Shown: positions 37,567 through 46,224 of the stretch, piece by piece
Layout of the letters: every line of letters starts with the position of its first letter
How positions within the stretch are numbered: position 1 is the first letter of the stretch
Assembly (NCBI RefSeq): GCF_902506065.1
Contig: NZ_LR732912.1
Location: 1,813,983 to 1,877,982 of the forward strand
From: Arthrobacter sp. 9V
GTDB taxonomy: Bacteria; Actinomycetota; Actinomycetes; Actinomycetales; Micrococcaceae
DNA length: 64,000 nt
Direction of reading: 5' to 3'
Notes under the pieces: model-generated
What the model was told of the DNA's origin: nothing
What the model saw: the letters and a program-made list of their open reading frames with translations, nothing else
The model's database searches: none
Program-made: the position numbers and the translations under genes

Positions 37567-38655
37567 TCAGCCCTGCAGCCGTGCAGCTTCACTCGCCAGC
37601 TCGGCCTCCAGGGTCTCGATGCTCGGCAGGCTCGCCACCAGTTCGTCGGGCAAGGAGTCAGCAAGGGAGGTTTTCCACTCCGCAATGCCCACGGGAGCGT
37701 TGAATCCACGCAGTGCATACTCTGCCACCACGCTGTTCTTCTCCTTGCACAACAGCAGTCCGATGGTGGGTTTGTCGTCAGGATGCGCCATGAGATCATC
37801 CACGGCTGCCATGTACATGCCAAGCTGACCCAGGAAGCCGGGCTCGAACTTCACGGCCTTCAACTCGATCACCATGTAGCAACGCAACTTCAGGTGATAG
37901 AAGAGCAGGTCAGCGAAGAATTCGTCGCCGGCAATCTCCAGCCGGACCTGTTCGCCCACGAAGGCAAAGCCTTGGCCCAGCTCCAACAGGAATTTCTCCA
38001 CATGTTTCACCAACTGCAGCTCCAAGTCCCGTTCAGTGTGCCGGTCAGTCATGGACAAAAAGTCGAAGACGTAGGGGTCCTTGGTTGCCTGCTGCGCCAG
38101 ATCCGAATCTGCAGGAACCATGGTGGAGGCAAAGTTGGTGATGGCTTGGCCTGATCGCTCGTGCAGGCGCGTTGAAATCTGGTGCGTCAGCACGTTGCGG
38201 GACCATCCGTGTTGGGCAGCCGCCGCAGCGTACCAAAGGCGCGTGGCGGCGTCGTCGAGCTTTTCCAGCAGTGCGATCTGGTGGTACCAGGGCAATGTTG
38301 CAAGCGGCGCTTGCAACATTGGGAAGTCCGGCCAAGCCTGGGCAAAGCTCTTCATGTACCGCAGGTTTCTGGGGGAGAAGCCCTTTGCTTCCGGAAACCG
38401 CGTGCGGATGTCGGCAGACAAGCGGGTAACAACCTTGGCGCCCCAGCCTTGCTCGGATTCACGTTCCGCAAGCTGCCGGCCGATGCTCCAGTACGAGTTC
38501 AACAGCTCGCTGTTGGCCGCCGCCACAGCCCGGGTCCTGCCCACGCGGACCTCCTGAGCCACAGTGCTAAGCAGTGTGGGGTACCAGTGGGGCATGGATG
38601 AAGCAGCCGGGACACCCGGAAAAGATGCTTCTGTGGCGAGCTCTTGGGACGTCAT
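37567..38655 (-). CDS. YhcG-type PD-(D/E)XK nuclease (DUF1016)
   Basis: A 362-residue protein with an N-terminal DUF1016 winged-helix domain (about 20-175; NSYWSIGRQLAERESEQGWG) and a C-terminal PD-(D/E)XK nuclease domain. The catalytic pattern is visible as FFADLLFYH followed by VIELKAVKFEPGFLGQLGMY. ATG 38655 is preceded by AGGAGCACC. Family members occur alone and in mobile or defence-type loci; no phage, toxin or restriction gene is adjacent. A 13-bp perfect hairpin lies inside the gene (38293-38321). Confidence 0.92.
   Translation of the reverse strand: MTSQELATEASFPGVPAASSMPHWYPTLLSTVAQEVRVGRTRAVAAANSELLNSYWSIGRQLAERESEQGWGAKVVTRLSADIRTRFPEAKGFSPRNLRYMKSFAQAWPDFPMLQAPLATLPWYHQIALLEKLDDAATRLWYAAAAAQHGWSRNVLTHQISTRLHERSGQAITNFASTMVPADSDLAQQATKDPYVFDFLSMTDRHTERDLELQLVKHVEKFLLELGQGFAFVGEQVRLEIAGDEFFADLLFYHLKLRCYMVIELKAVKFEPGFLGQLGMYMAAVDDLMAHPDDKPTIGLLLCKEKNSVVAEYALRGFNAPVGIAEWKTSLADSLPDELVASLPSIETLEAELASEAARLQG
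38293..38321. repeat. Perfect 13-bp inverted repeat inside the YhcG nuclease gene
   Basis: CAATGTTGCAAGC (38293-38305) pairs with GCTTGCAACATTG (38309-38321) around GGC. It lies within codons for MLQAPLATL in the nuclease gene. The stem is AT-richer than the local sequence, which makes a chance origin less likely than for a GC palindrome. Confidence 0.7.
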
Positions 38656-38715
38656 GGTGCTCCTGTCGATTGCTGGTGTGACCACGCTAAGGTGAGGCAC
38701 TGACAAAATAGACGA

Positions 38716-39207
38716 GTGAGTGAAGCCGGTGAATTCGTGGATTACACGCTGCAGATGGAGTCCACGTGGGAGAAAGCTGCGGAGGCCAGCGAGCGTCTGG
38801 GCGGCCGCCTGAAGGTGTACGGCGCGTCCGTGGGTGCCGTGCGCGGAACCATCCGGGACACCCTCAAGCGGTACAAGAACCTGGACCACGACGACGTCAC
38901 TGCCCTCAGCTCGGAGCTGTGGGCCGAACCTGTGTTTGAACGGCGCCTGGCAGCAGTGGTTCTGCTGCAAAGCAAAGTGGGAGTCCTGGTCAACACCGAC
39001 CTCACCCGTATTGAAGGCTTCATCAGGAGCGCCGGCACAAGGGAACTGGTGGATCCCCTGGCTGCGGACGTCGTGAGGCCGTTGATGGCGCGCCTGGACG
39101 GCCTCGCGAAGGAACGTGCCCAACGGGTACTGGAACGCTGGGCTGCAGATCCGGACCCCGAACTACAGCATGCGGCGGCTCTGGCAACAGGTACCGCCAC
39201 CCCTTGA
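38716..39207 (+). CDS. Short AlkD-like HEAT-repeat protein
   Basis: A 163-residue protein resembling the N-terminal and central HEAT-like repeats of DNA alkylation repair (AlkD) glycosylases: KVYGASVGAVRGTIRDTLKRYKN, LWAEPVFERRLAAVVLL and IRSAGTRELVDPLAADVV, the last matching the AlkD segment with the catalytic aspartate. AlkD is about 230 residues; this one ends early (AALATGTATP) and lacks the C-terminal repeats, so it may be truncated or a compact variant. GTG 38716 is the only plausible start. It is divergent from the YhcG gene. Confidence 0.7.
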   Translation: MSEAGEFVDYTLQMESTWEKAAEASERLGGRLKVYGASVGAVRGTIRDTLKRYKNLDHDDVTALSSELWAEPVFERRLAAVVLLQSKVGVLVNTDLTRIEGFIRSAGTRELVDPLAADVVRPLMARLDGLAKERAQRVLERWAADPDPELQHAAALATGTATP

Positions 39208-39274
39208 TATGCACCTGCGAGCCGCCTAGCGTTTCCCTCACCACATGCCAGTGAATTGAGAGGCAGGCTAATCG

Positions 39275-40777
39275 ATGAAATCGCTGTGGTTGGACCGGGA
39301 ATCCCGCTTCATGTCCGACTCAATCCCCGAAGAAAAGCACTTTGACACCATAGTTGTAGGCGCCGGGCTCACCGGAATGGTGGCCGCCCTGCTGTTGTCC
39401 AGGTCCGGCCAGCGGGTAGTCGTCTTCGAAGCCCGAACACTGGGGGCGGTGACCACCGGCAATACCACCGGCAAGCTGAGCCTCCTCCAAGGTGGAGCAC
39501 TCTCGAACCTTCGCGGCCAGTACTCCCTCAAGGTGGTGCAAGCGTACGTGGAGGCCAACAAGAGCGGACAGGCCTGGCTGACGCAGTACATGGAGCAGCA
39601 GGGTATCCCCTTCCAGCGCCGGACTGCGGTCACGTTCGCAACCACCGACGACGGCGGCCGGCGGCTCCGCGAGGAGGCTGCGGTATCGCGGGACGCAGGT
39701 TTGGACGTCCACTTCAGTCGTGACCCCGGGCTGCCGTTTCCGGTAGTGGAGGCGTTGGAGCTGGAAGGTCAGGCCCAGATTCACCCCATGGATGTCTTGG
39801 AAACACTCGCCAGGGACATCCGGGACCACGGCGGCATGATCGTCGAGGACATGCAGGTGCAGAACGTCGGTTCGGAGCAGCCCATGGAGGTCTCCACCCG
39901 CAAGGGCACTTTCACGGCCGACACTGTGGTGATTGCTACGGGCACCCCCATCTTGGACAGGGGCCTGTACTTTGCCAAGCTTGAGCCAAACCGCTCCTAT
40001 GCTGCAGCGTTGAAGGTCCCGGGCGAGATCCCGAAGGGGATGTACCTGTCCATCGATTCGCCCACCCGTTCCCAGCGCACGCAACCAACACCTGAAGGCG
40101 AGCTGCTCCTGGTGGGCGGATACGGGCACACGGCGGGCCGGGCGAAATCGCCGAAGTCGCATCTGGATGACCTGCTCGGTTGGGCAACGCAGCACTACCC
40201 GGGTGGGGAGGTCACACACACGTGGTCGGCCCAGGACTACCAAGCCACCAACCTCATGCCGTTCTTCGGCAAGCTTCCCCGCGGCCATGGAAGGATCTTC
40301 TTTGGCACCGGCTACAACAAGTGGGGGATGAGCAATGGGGTCGCTGCAGCCCTGTCCATCACCTCTGACATCCTGGGCGGCCAGTCCGACTGGGCAACTG
40401 TGATCCATCACCGCGTCACCTCACCCCAAGGTGCCCTCCAGGCGGTACGGCTCAATGCGAGCACTACCAAGCGAATGGTGGAGGATAGGGCAAAAATCAA
40501 GGCTAATGCTGAAATCACAGACCAAACGCGCCCCGAAGAGGGAACGGGCGTGGTGGGGCTGTACAAGGGTGAACCGGCAGCAGTCTCCACCGTGGACGGC
40601 AAAGTTTGCATGGTTTCCGCGAGCTGCGCGCACCTGGGTGGAATTGTGAGCTGGAACGACGCCGAAAAGTCCTGGGACTGCCCCCTGCATGGTTCGCGCT
40701 TCACCCCGGAAGGAAAGTACCTCGAGGGCCCGGCGACGCATCATTTGCAGAAATCGCCGGTCAAGAAGAAGGACTAG
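39275..40777 (+). CDS. FAD-dependent oxidoreductase with C-terminal Rieske domain
   Basis: A 500-residue two-domain protein. Residues about 20-380 are a DAO-type FAD oxidoreductase with the Rossmann motif TIVVGAGLTGMVAALLLSRSG. Residues about 420-495 are a Rieske [2Fe-2S] domain with CAHLGG and CPLHGSRF, so the four ligands C-H and C-H are intact. Members are often described as FAD-dependent oxidoreductase/Rieske proteins, with unknown substrates. GAGGCAGG precedes ATG 39275. It ends four bases inside the convergent gene. Confidence 0.92.
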   Translation: MKSLWLDRESRFMSDSIPEEKHFDTIVVGAGLTGMVAALLLSRSGQRVVVFEARTLGAVTTGNTTGKLSLLQGGALSNLRGQYSLKVVQAYVEANKSGQAWLTQYMEQQGIPFQRRTAVTFATTDDGGRRLREEAAVSRDAGLDVHFSRDPGLPFPVVEALELEGQAQIHPMDVLETLARDIRDHGGMIVEDMQVQNVGSEQPMEVSTRKGTFTADTVVIATGTPILDRGLYFAKLEPNRSYAAALKVPGEIPKGMYLSIDSPTRSQRTQPTPEGELLLVGGYGHTAGRAKSPKSHLDDLLGWATQHYPGGEVTHTWSAQDYQATNLMPFFGKLPRGHGRIFFGTGYNKWGMSNGVAAALSITSDILGGQSDWATVIHHRVTSPQGALQAVRLNASTTKRMVEDRAKIKANAEITDQTRPEEGTGVVGLYKGEPAAVSTVDGKVCMVSASCAHLGGIVSWNDAEKSWDCPLHGSRFTPEGKYLEGPATHHLQKSPVKKKD

Positions 40778-41763
40778 CTCAGCCGGTCGACGCGCCGTTG
40801 GGCTTGGTCCGCGGCGCGTCGTTGCTGTGTTGCCGCACGTACGGCACGTTTTTTGTCCGATTCCGCAGATTCGGCATCACGGGTGATCCCAATGAGTTCG
40901 GCTTCCAGGGTGGCCAGACGTTTCTTGAGGTCTTCAATCCCGGATTTGAGGTTTGCCCGGCGTTCTGCGAAGTCATTGACGGTGTCCCACGCTGCAGATG
41001 CTGCCGCTTCCGCTTCCTTGGCTGTTTGGTCTGCGGCCTCGAATTCGCGGCGGGCCTCTTCCAATGCTGCTTTTTGCTTGGCTGCCCGCCGATCGGCCAA
41101 GGATGTGGCTTCGTCCTGAGAGGATTTCTGCGGGGGTGCCTTCTCCTTGGACGGAGCGTCTCTGGAAGGCGCCACGTTCTTGGAAAGTGGCGCGGGTTTG
41201 GTCTTGGCTGAACGTTTGGCAGGCGCATTTCCAGCTTCAGTGGCGGGCTCGTCGTCGGGACCTGCTGCAGCAATGGCACCAGTGAGGTCAACGGCCTCGA
41301 AGCCGCTGCCGCTGAGCCCCCTTACCAGCCTCCCTGTTTTTACCGCGGCAGCGGCTCCGGCATCGGCCATGGCTGCCCTGAATGTCTGCTCAACGTCGGA
41401 TGCTGCGGCTGCACTCAGGGGAGCGCCAAGCTCGGACGCAAGATCCTTGGCCGCATGCACGGCAGCTGTCAGTTGGCTTTGGCGTTGCTGCCCCAGTTCA
41501 CGGAAGGCTTCTGCGTCGCCATCCTCCTGAGCGGTTCGCAGAGAAACACCAAAGCGTACGACGCCGTCAATCACCTCGGGCTTGTGAACGGCGAGCATGT
41601 TGATGGCCCAGGCGCCGGCGGCCGGCTTGGGGAGACCGCCAATCTCTTTGGCCAAGTCCTTCTGGTCGGCATCCTTGGCTCTGCGGGCCAGTCCGGCTCG
41701 TTCGGCCGTGAACTCACGAGGTGTCACGGCGTACAACTCGTTGGCGGCGTCGCGGAGGTCCAT
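40774..41763 (-). CDS. Coiled-coil protein of unknown function
   Basis: A 329-residue protein. The N-terminal half is a helical domain (LRDAANELYAVTPREFTAER, KEIGGLPKPAAGAWAINML) that I recognise only as an actinobacterial conserved protein. The C-terminal third (about 210-329) is a long Ala/Glu/Lys/Arg coiled coil ending in a basic AQRRVDRLS. No membrane segment is present. It overlaps the convergent oxidoreductase by four bases at the 3' ends. Confidence 0.75.
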   Translation of the reverse strand: MDLRDAANELYAVTPREFTAERAGLARRAKDADQKDLAKEIGGLPKPAAGAWAINMLAVHKPEVIDGVVRFGVSLRTAQEDGDAEAFRELGQQRQSQLTAAVHAAKDLASELGAPLSAAAASDVEQTFRAAMADAGAAAAVKTGRLVRGLSGSGFEAVDLTGAIAAAGPDDEPATEAGNAPAKRSAKTKPAPLSKNVAPSRDAPSKEKAPPQKSSQDEATSLADRRAAKQKAALEEARREFEAADQTAKEAEAAASAAWDTVNDFAERRANLKSGIEDLKKRLATLEAELIGITRDAESAESDKKRAVRAATQQRRAADQAQRRVDRLS

Positions 41764-41823
41764 GCACTCATCCTAGGGTTTCTCCACAACAGACCACGGG
41801 ACCGAGTCTTCATTGACCCGCGG

Positions 41824-41839
41824 CTTAGGGTAGCCTAAG
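41824..41839 (+). promoter_or_regulatory. Iron-box-like palindrome (DtxR/IdeR type)
   Basis: CTTAGG-GTAG-CCTAAG is a perfect 6+6 palindrome. The 19 bases from 41825 agree with the IdeR/DtxR consensus TWAGGTWAGSCTWACCTWA at 14 positions, by my count. It sits five bases before the GTG start of the next gene. Confidence 0.55.
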
Positions 41840-41843
41840 TCGA

Positions 41844-42332
41844 GTGGATCAGATCATGAGTTTGCCTTTCGGCGTCGCACTCGCGGTGCTCTTCGCTATT
41901 GTGATGATCCGCGTCAATGTGACCTACTGGATCGGGCGGGGAGCCGTAGCAGGTCTCGCTCACACCCGCTTCGGGAGCTCGTTGGAACGGCCCAAAGCAG
42001 CCCGCGCCCAGGCGCTGATCCAGCGCTGGGGTCCCTACGCCGTCGTACTCTCTTTTCTGACCATTGGCCTCCAAACGGCCATCAACCTCGCAGCCGGTGC
42101 CGCCCGCATGCCGCTGCGACGGTACCTGCCGGCAGCCGTGGCAGGTTCTGTCGTGTGGGCGCTGCTCTACGCGACCATTGGTCTTGCTGCCTTGGAGGCT
42201 TGGCTGGCGGTAGCGGCGGCCTCACCCATAGGAGCTGCAGTGGGTGTAGCGGCCTGGGCGGCAATTAGTGCTTGGGTTCTCGTGTTCCGTCGGCGTCGGA
42301 CGAGGGCCAAATCAGCGGATACAGTGGTCTGA
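41844..42332 (+). CDS. DedA/VTT-like membrane protein
   Basis: A 162-residue polytopic protein with four to five helices. The block WGPYAVVLSFLTIGLQTAINLAAG followed by ARMPLRRYLPA and VWALLYATIG matches the core of the DedA/VTT family, but the protein is shorter than DedA (about 200-220). DedA proteins are lipid scramblase/transporter-like. GTG 41844 is five bases after an iron-box-like palindrome. It opens an apparent operon with the thioesterase gene 31 bases downstream and the LipM-like gene after it. Confidence 0.75.
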   Translation: MDQIMSLPFGVALAVLFAIVMIRVNVTYWIGRGAVAGLAHTRFGSSLERPKAARAQALIQRWGPYAVVLSFLTIGLQTAINLAAGAARMPLRRYLPAAVAGSVVWALLYATIGLAALEAWLAVAAASPIGAAVGVAAWAAISAWVLVFRRRRTRAKSADTVV

Positions 42333-42363
42333 GTTCTACAGCTGGATCGGCGAAAGGCCTGAG

Positions 42364-43167
42364 TTGACTACTGCATTACCGGAACTGGCGGACGGCGACT
42401 TTTACTACGAGTCTCTGGGCGAGGGCCGTTACAGGTCCACTATCCATGCCCAGGGTGCATGGAATCCCCACGAGCAACATATGGCTCCCGCGTCGGGCAT
42501 CATCGCAGATGCCTTGGTCCGTCACGAGCCACGGGATGACGTCCGACTGGCGCGAATCAGCTATGAAATCCTTGGGCTGATTCCCGGCGGTGAATTCCAG
42601 ATCACCACCTCGACGTTGAGGCCGGGAAGGACCATTGAACTCATCCAGGCAGAACTGTCAGCGGGAGGCCGTGTGGCCATCCGTGCTGCCTCCTGGCGCA
42701 TGGTCACCAGCGACACCAGCGCTGTTGCGGCAGTGGAAGATGAGCCCATGCCGGCCCCTGATGAATGCAAGCCATGGGACGGCGCCAGCGTATGGCCAGG
42801 GGGATACATCCGGTCCCTGGAGATGCGAATTGCCGAGGGTCACCGTCCGGGATCCGGCAAGGTGTGGATCCGCACGTCCCACCCGCTTACGAACAACCGT
42901 GAAAGTTCTGATCTGGCCCGCCTCATGGGCCTGGTGGATACCGCCAACGGCATAGCAGCCCGCGTTCCTCCGGGGGAGAACAGCTACATTTTTCCCAACG
43001 TTGATCTTCAAATCCATATGTATCGTGCCCCATCCGGTGAATGGTTGGGCCTGGACAACAAGGTCTCTTTTGGAGCGGACGGCATCGGGCTGACGTCCAC
43101 CGTCCTCCATGATGTCAACGGACCCTTCGGGCGGGCCGAGCAGATCCTGACCTTGAGGAAAAGCTAG
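42364..43167 (+). CDS. Acyl-CoA thioesterase-like (hot-dog fold) protein
   Basis: A 267-residue protein of the TesB-like/double hot-dog thioesterase type: GAWNPHEQHMAPASGIIAD (the HEQHMAP stretch resembles the active-site segment), RTIELIQAELSAGGR, and a second half with LDNKVSFGADGIGLTSTVLHD. It would hydrolyse an acyl-CoA thioester. TTG 42364 is supported by CGAAAGG seven bases upstream; the earlier open frame overlaps the DedA-like gene and looks non-coding. Its stop overlaps the next GTG by one base. Confidence 0.75.
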   Translation: MTTALPELADGDFYYESLGEGRYRSTIHAQGAWNPHEQHMAPASGIIADALVRHEPRDDVRLARISYEILGLIPGGEFQITTSTLRPGRTIELIQAELSAGGRVAIRAASWRMVTSDTSAVAAVEDEPMPAPDECKPWDGASVWPGGYIRSLEMRIAEGHRPGSGKVWIRTSHPLTNNRESSDLARLMGLVDTANGIAARVPPGENSYIFPNVDLQIHMYRAPSGEWLGLDNKVSFGADGIGLTSTVLHDVNGPFGRAEQILTLRKS

Positions 43168-43916
43168 TGGCCGGGACGGGAGCAGGGTCACGCACGCTCA
43201 CGGTCTACCGCCAGACGGAATCCATGGGTGCAGCGGGAGACCTCGACTTCGCTTTGGAGCTGCTTCAGCGCGCACGTAACGGCAAGCTGGGCCCCTCCCT
43301 GCGCCTGTACCGACCTCAGCCAACTGTTGCTTTCGGTCAGCGCGATGCAAACTTGCCGGGGTTTCACGCTGCGGAGGAGGCCTGCCGGGAGCTCGGTTTC
43401 GAGCCTCTAATACGCAAGGCCGGAGGCCGTGCCGCTGCGTATCACCAAGGGACGTTGGTGATCGATCACATCGAGCCGCACCCGGACGCAATCGTTCGCG
43501 CCAAGGCGCGCTTTTCGGAGTTTGGCGAGTTGTTGGCCGGCGCCCTCCGCAGCGTTGGTGTCCATGCCGCCGTCGGCGAAATCCCGGGGGAGTACTGTCC
43601 GGGGGAGTTCAGTGTCCACGGTGAGGACCCTGATTTCCCTGCGCACCGTATTAAGCTCATCGGCACGGCCCAGCGCGTTGTTTCCGGAGGCTGGCTCTTC
43701 AGCTCAGTAATTGTGGTGGAAAACTCCAAACCTATTCGCGAGGTCCTGGCAGCGTCGTACGCCGCGCTTGGCCTGGAATGGGACACCGCCACGGCCGGGG
43801 CCGCCAACGACCTTCTCCCGCATCTGGACGTACCAACCGTGGAGGACGCTGTGATTGAGGCTTACCGCGGTTACGCAGAGATCGTCGACGGCGACTTCCG
43901 CAGCCTGGTGGGGTAA
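43167..43916 (+). CDS. Lipoate-protein ligase A / LipM-type octanoyltransferase family protein
   Basis: A 249-residue BPL/LplA-fold protein. It shows YRPQPTVAFGQRDANLPGF, IRKAGGRAAAYHQGTL (cf. RRxGGR), GEYCPGEFSVHG with a cysteine where LipM-like enzymes keep theirs, and HRIKLIGTAQRVV with the catalytic lysine. It attaches or transfers an octanoyl/lipoyl group; octanoyltransferase or amidotransferase activity cannot be separated by inspection. GTG overlaps the thioesterase stop, implying coupled translation. Confidence 0.85.
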   Translation: MAGTGAGSRTLTVYRQTESMGAAGDLDFALELLQRARNGKLGPSLRLYRPQPTVAFGQRDANLPGFHAAEEACRELGFEPLIRKAGGRAAAYHQGTLVIDHIEPHPDAIVRAKARFSEFGELLAGALRSVGVHAAVGEIPGEYCPGEFSVHGEDPDFPAHRIKLIGTAQRVVSGGWLFSSVIVVENSKPIREVLAASYAALGLEWDTATAGAANDLLPHLDVPTVEDAVIEAYRGYAEIVDGDFRSLVG

Positions 43917-43958
43917 CGGGATTACCGTCCCAGGCTGCGGAAGGAGACCTCGTTCGGG

Positions 43959-44591
43959 TCAGTGACCCCGCGCGATCCACTCATCCAAGTGAGGCTTCTC
44001 TGCACCGATGCTGGTGGAGTCGCCGTGGCCAGTGCGGACCACGGTTTCCTCCGGCAGTGAGAGGAGCCTGGTCCTGATGGACTCAAGGATGGTAGGGAAG
44101 TCGCTGTAGGAGCGTCCCGTCGCGCCAGGCCCTCCTTGGAACAGCGTGTCTCCGCTGAAGAGTGTGTCCTCGCTGGCCAGGTGCAAGGACACGGAGCCTG
44201 GAGAGTGTCCGGGCGTGTGGATCGCCTTCAGTGTTGCACCGGCAACAGTGAATTCGTCACCATCTGCGATCGCGACATCCGGATCAGCGTCCGGGAACAC
44301 GGCCTTCCACAGCATCCAGTCGTCTTGGTGCAGGTGGATGGGGGCGTTGACGAGCTCCCTGAAAGCGCCCGCGGAACTGATGTGGTCGTCATGGCCGTGC
44401 GTCAGCAAGATGGCTTTGACGGTTCGGTCACCCACTGCCTCCCGGATTGCTTCGGGGTTGTGGGCGGGGTCGATGACGATGCACTCGGAGTCGTCGCCGA
44501 CTATCCAGACGTTGTTATCCACATCCCATGTTCCGCCGTCGAGGGAGAATGTGCCGGAGGTGACCACGTGGTCAATTGTTAGGGTGCTCAC
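43959..44591 (-). CDS. Metallo-beta-lactamase-fold hydrolase paired with mycothiol-dependent formaldehyde dehydrogenase
   Basis: A 210-residue MBL-fold hydrolase with the binuclear metal motif LTHGHDDH (about 62-69), HTPGHSPGS and FSGDTLF. It overlaps the S-(hydroxymethyl)mycothiol dehydrogenase gene by four bases, as M. tuberculosis Rv2260 sits beside Rv2259. An S-formylmycothiol hydrolase role is therefore the best guess, though the family also includes glyoxalase II. Confidence 0.85.
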   Translation of the reverse strand: MSTLTIDHVVTSGTFSLDGGTWDVDNNVWIVGDDSECIVIDPAHNPEAIREAVGDRTVKAILLTHGHDDHISSAGAFRELVNAPIHLHQDDWMLWKAVFPDADPDVAIADGDEFTVAGATLKAIHTPGHSPGSVSLHLASEDTLFSGDTLFQGGPGATGRSYSDFPTILESIRTRLLSLPEETVVRTGHGDSTSIGAEKPHLDEWIARGH

Positions 44592-45673
44592 AGCTCAACC
44601 ACCGATCGGAGGACTGCGCCTTCGTGCATTTTATCGAACGCTTCTTCCACCTGGTTGATGGTGATGCGCTCTGTGACGAAGGCGTCCAGGTCCAGCTTGC
44701 CCTGCTTGTACAGGTCTACCAGCATGGGGAAGTCCCGGGAGGGCAGGCAGTCTCCGTACCAGGATGATTTGAGTGATCCGCCGCGGCCGAAGACGTCCAG
44801 CAGCGGCAGTTCCAGGGTCATTTCCGGTGTGGGAACACCAACCAGGACAACAGTGCCTGCGAGGTCGCGGGCGTAGAAGGCCTGCTTATAGGTTTCGGGA
44901 CGTCCGACGGCGTCAATCACCACGTCTGCGCCGAAGCCGCCCGTGAGGGCCCTGATTTCTTCGATGGGATCAGATGCGGACGAGTCCACGGTGTGGGTCG
45001 CGCCGAGGTCCTTGGCGCGCTCGAGCTTCTTTGCGTCGATGTCGACGGCGATGATGGTGGTGGCCCCTGCGAGCGCGGCGCCGGCGATGGCTGCTACGCC
45101 CACCCCGCCGCAGCCGATGACGGCAACGGAGTCGCCTCGCTTGACGTTGCCGGTGTTGATCGCTGCGCCCAAACCTGCCATGACGCCGCAGCCGAGGAGC
45201 CCCACTGCGGCGGCATCGGCGTCGGGGTCTACCTTGGTGCATTGACCGGCAGCCACCAGGGTCTTTTCGATGAACGCGCCGATGCCGAGGGCCGGTGAGA
45301 GTTCCGTGCCGTCTTCGAGTGTCATCTTTTGGGTGGCGTTGTGTGTGTTGAAGCAGTACTGGGCCTGGCCCCGGTTGCAGGCGCGGCAGTTGCCGCAGAC
45401 GGCTCGCCAGTTGAGGACAACGCGGTCCCCGGGGGCTACATCGGTGACGTCGGGGCCGACTGCGCTGACGACGCCGGTGGCTTCATGGCCGAGGAGGAAT
45501 GGAAAATCGTCGCTGATGCCGCCGAGCTTGTAGTGGAGGTCTGTGTGGCAGACGCCGCTGGTGAGGATGTCCACCAATGCTTCGCCGGGGCCGGGCTCGG
45601 GAACCAGGATGGTTTCGAGGGTTGCGGGGGCGCCTTTGGAGCGGACGACGACGCCTTTGACTGCGTGGACCAT
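44588..45673 (-). CDS. S-(hydroxymethyl)mycothiol dehydrogenase (formaldehyde detoxification)
   Basis: A 361-residue zinc-dependent medium-chain dehydrogenase. Catalytic zinc ligands are in [10 protein letters not shown] and GHEATGVV, the structural zinc cysteines in [15 protein letters not shown], and the NAD Rossmann motif is [13 protein letters not shown]. It closely resembles MscR/AdhE2, which oxidises the mycothiol adduct of formaldehyde. It is transcribed with the downstream MBL-fold gene; the mycoredoxin gene lies upstream on the same strand beyond a terminator. Confidence 0.95.
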   Translation of the reverse strand: MVHAVKGVVVRSKGAPATLETILVPEPGPGEALVDILTSGVCHTDLHYKLGGISDDFPFLLGHEATGVVSAVGPDVTDVAPGDRVVLNWRAVCGNCRACNRGQAQYCFNTHNATQKMTLEDGTELSPALGIGAFIEKTLVAAGQCTKVDPDADAAAVGLLGCGVMAGLGAAINTGNVKRGDSVAVIGCGGVGVAAIAGAALAGATTIIAVDIDAKKLERAKDLGATHTVDSSASDPIEEIRALTGGFGADVVIDAVGRPETYKQAFYARDLAGTVVLVGVPTPEMTLELPLLDVFGRGGSLKSSWYGDCLPSRDFPMLVDLYKQGKLDLDAFVTERITINQVEEAFDKMHEGAVLRSVVEL

Positions 45674-45726
45674 GGAGAGATGTTCCCTTCGGGCTGTTTG
45701 GGGAGCGGGTCCTGTTTAAAGACAAA

Positions 45727-45799
45727 GGGGCCCGCTACGGATTCCCACTCTGTCTATCACAGGTGACAGACAGAGTGGGATTGTTCCGTGCGGGCCCTC
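45727..45799 (-). terminator. Nested-hairpin terminator downstream of mycoredoxin
   Basis: Two nested inverted repeats: outer GGGCCCGC (45728-45735) with GCGGGCCC (45790-45797), inner TCCCACTCTGTCT (from 45743, one mismatch at the foot) with AGACAGAGTGGGA (45768-45780). Reading on the minus strand it is followed by CCTTTGTCTTT, giving an intrinsic terminator of the mycoredoxin transcript. Confidence 0.75.
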
Positions 45800-45815
45800 A
45801 ACTGTGGGTGGCAGC

Positions 45816-46073
45816 CTATGCGGCCAGACGGCTCTCAACCTCGGAGGCGGACGGGTTGGTGGCCGCGGTTCCGTCGGGGAAGAGCACGGTGGGCACGGTG
45901 CGGTTGCCTCCGTTGAGCTGCTCGACGAGTTCGGCGGTGCCATCGACTTCTTCGATGTTGATCTCGGTGTAGCCGATGCCCTTGGCGTCCAGCTGCTTCT
46001 TCAGGCGGTTGCAGTAGCCGCACCAGGTGGTAGAGAACATGGTGATGGTGCCGGAGTCGGGAGTGAAGTCCAC
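45816..46073 (-). CDS. mrx1: Mycoredoxin (Mrx1-type)
   Basis: An 85-residue glutaredoxin-fold protein with active site CGYC (C18, C21) after FSTTW and the TVPTVLFPDG cis-proline segment. It reduces mycothiol mixed disulfides. GTG 46073 has AAGGAGA six bases upstream. The location beside mycothiol-dependent enzymes agrees with the call. Confidence 0.93.
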   Translation of the reverse strand: MDFTPDSGTITMFSTTWCGYCNRLKKQLDAKGIGYTEINIEEVDGTAELVEQLNGGNRTVPTVLFPDGTAATNPSASEVESRLAA

Positions 46074-46224
46074 AGAGCTCTCCTTGGTATTTGGTGGTTT
46101 GCACGGGATGGTTCGTTGTCATCAACGGTAACCCGCATCCGAATAATTCCCGTTGGGCGGCGAAGCAGGGTTACGTCACATGCCTGTGCTGGTGCGTTGT
46201 GCGATCAGAAGGCAGACTGTTGCC

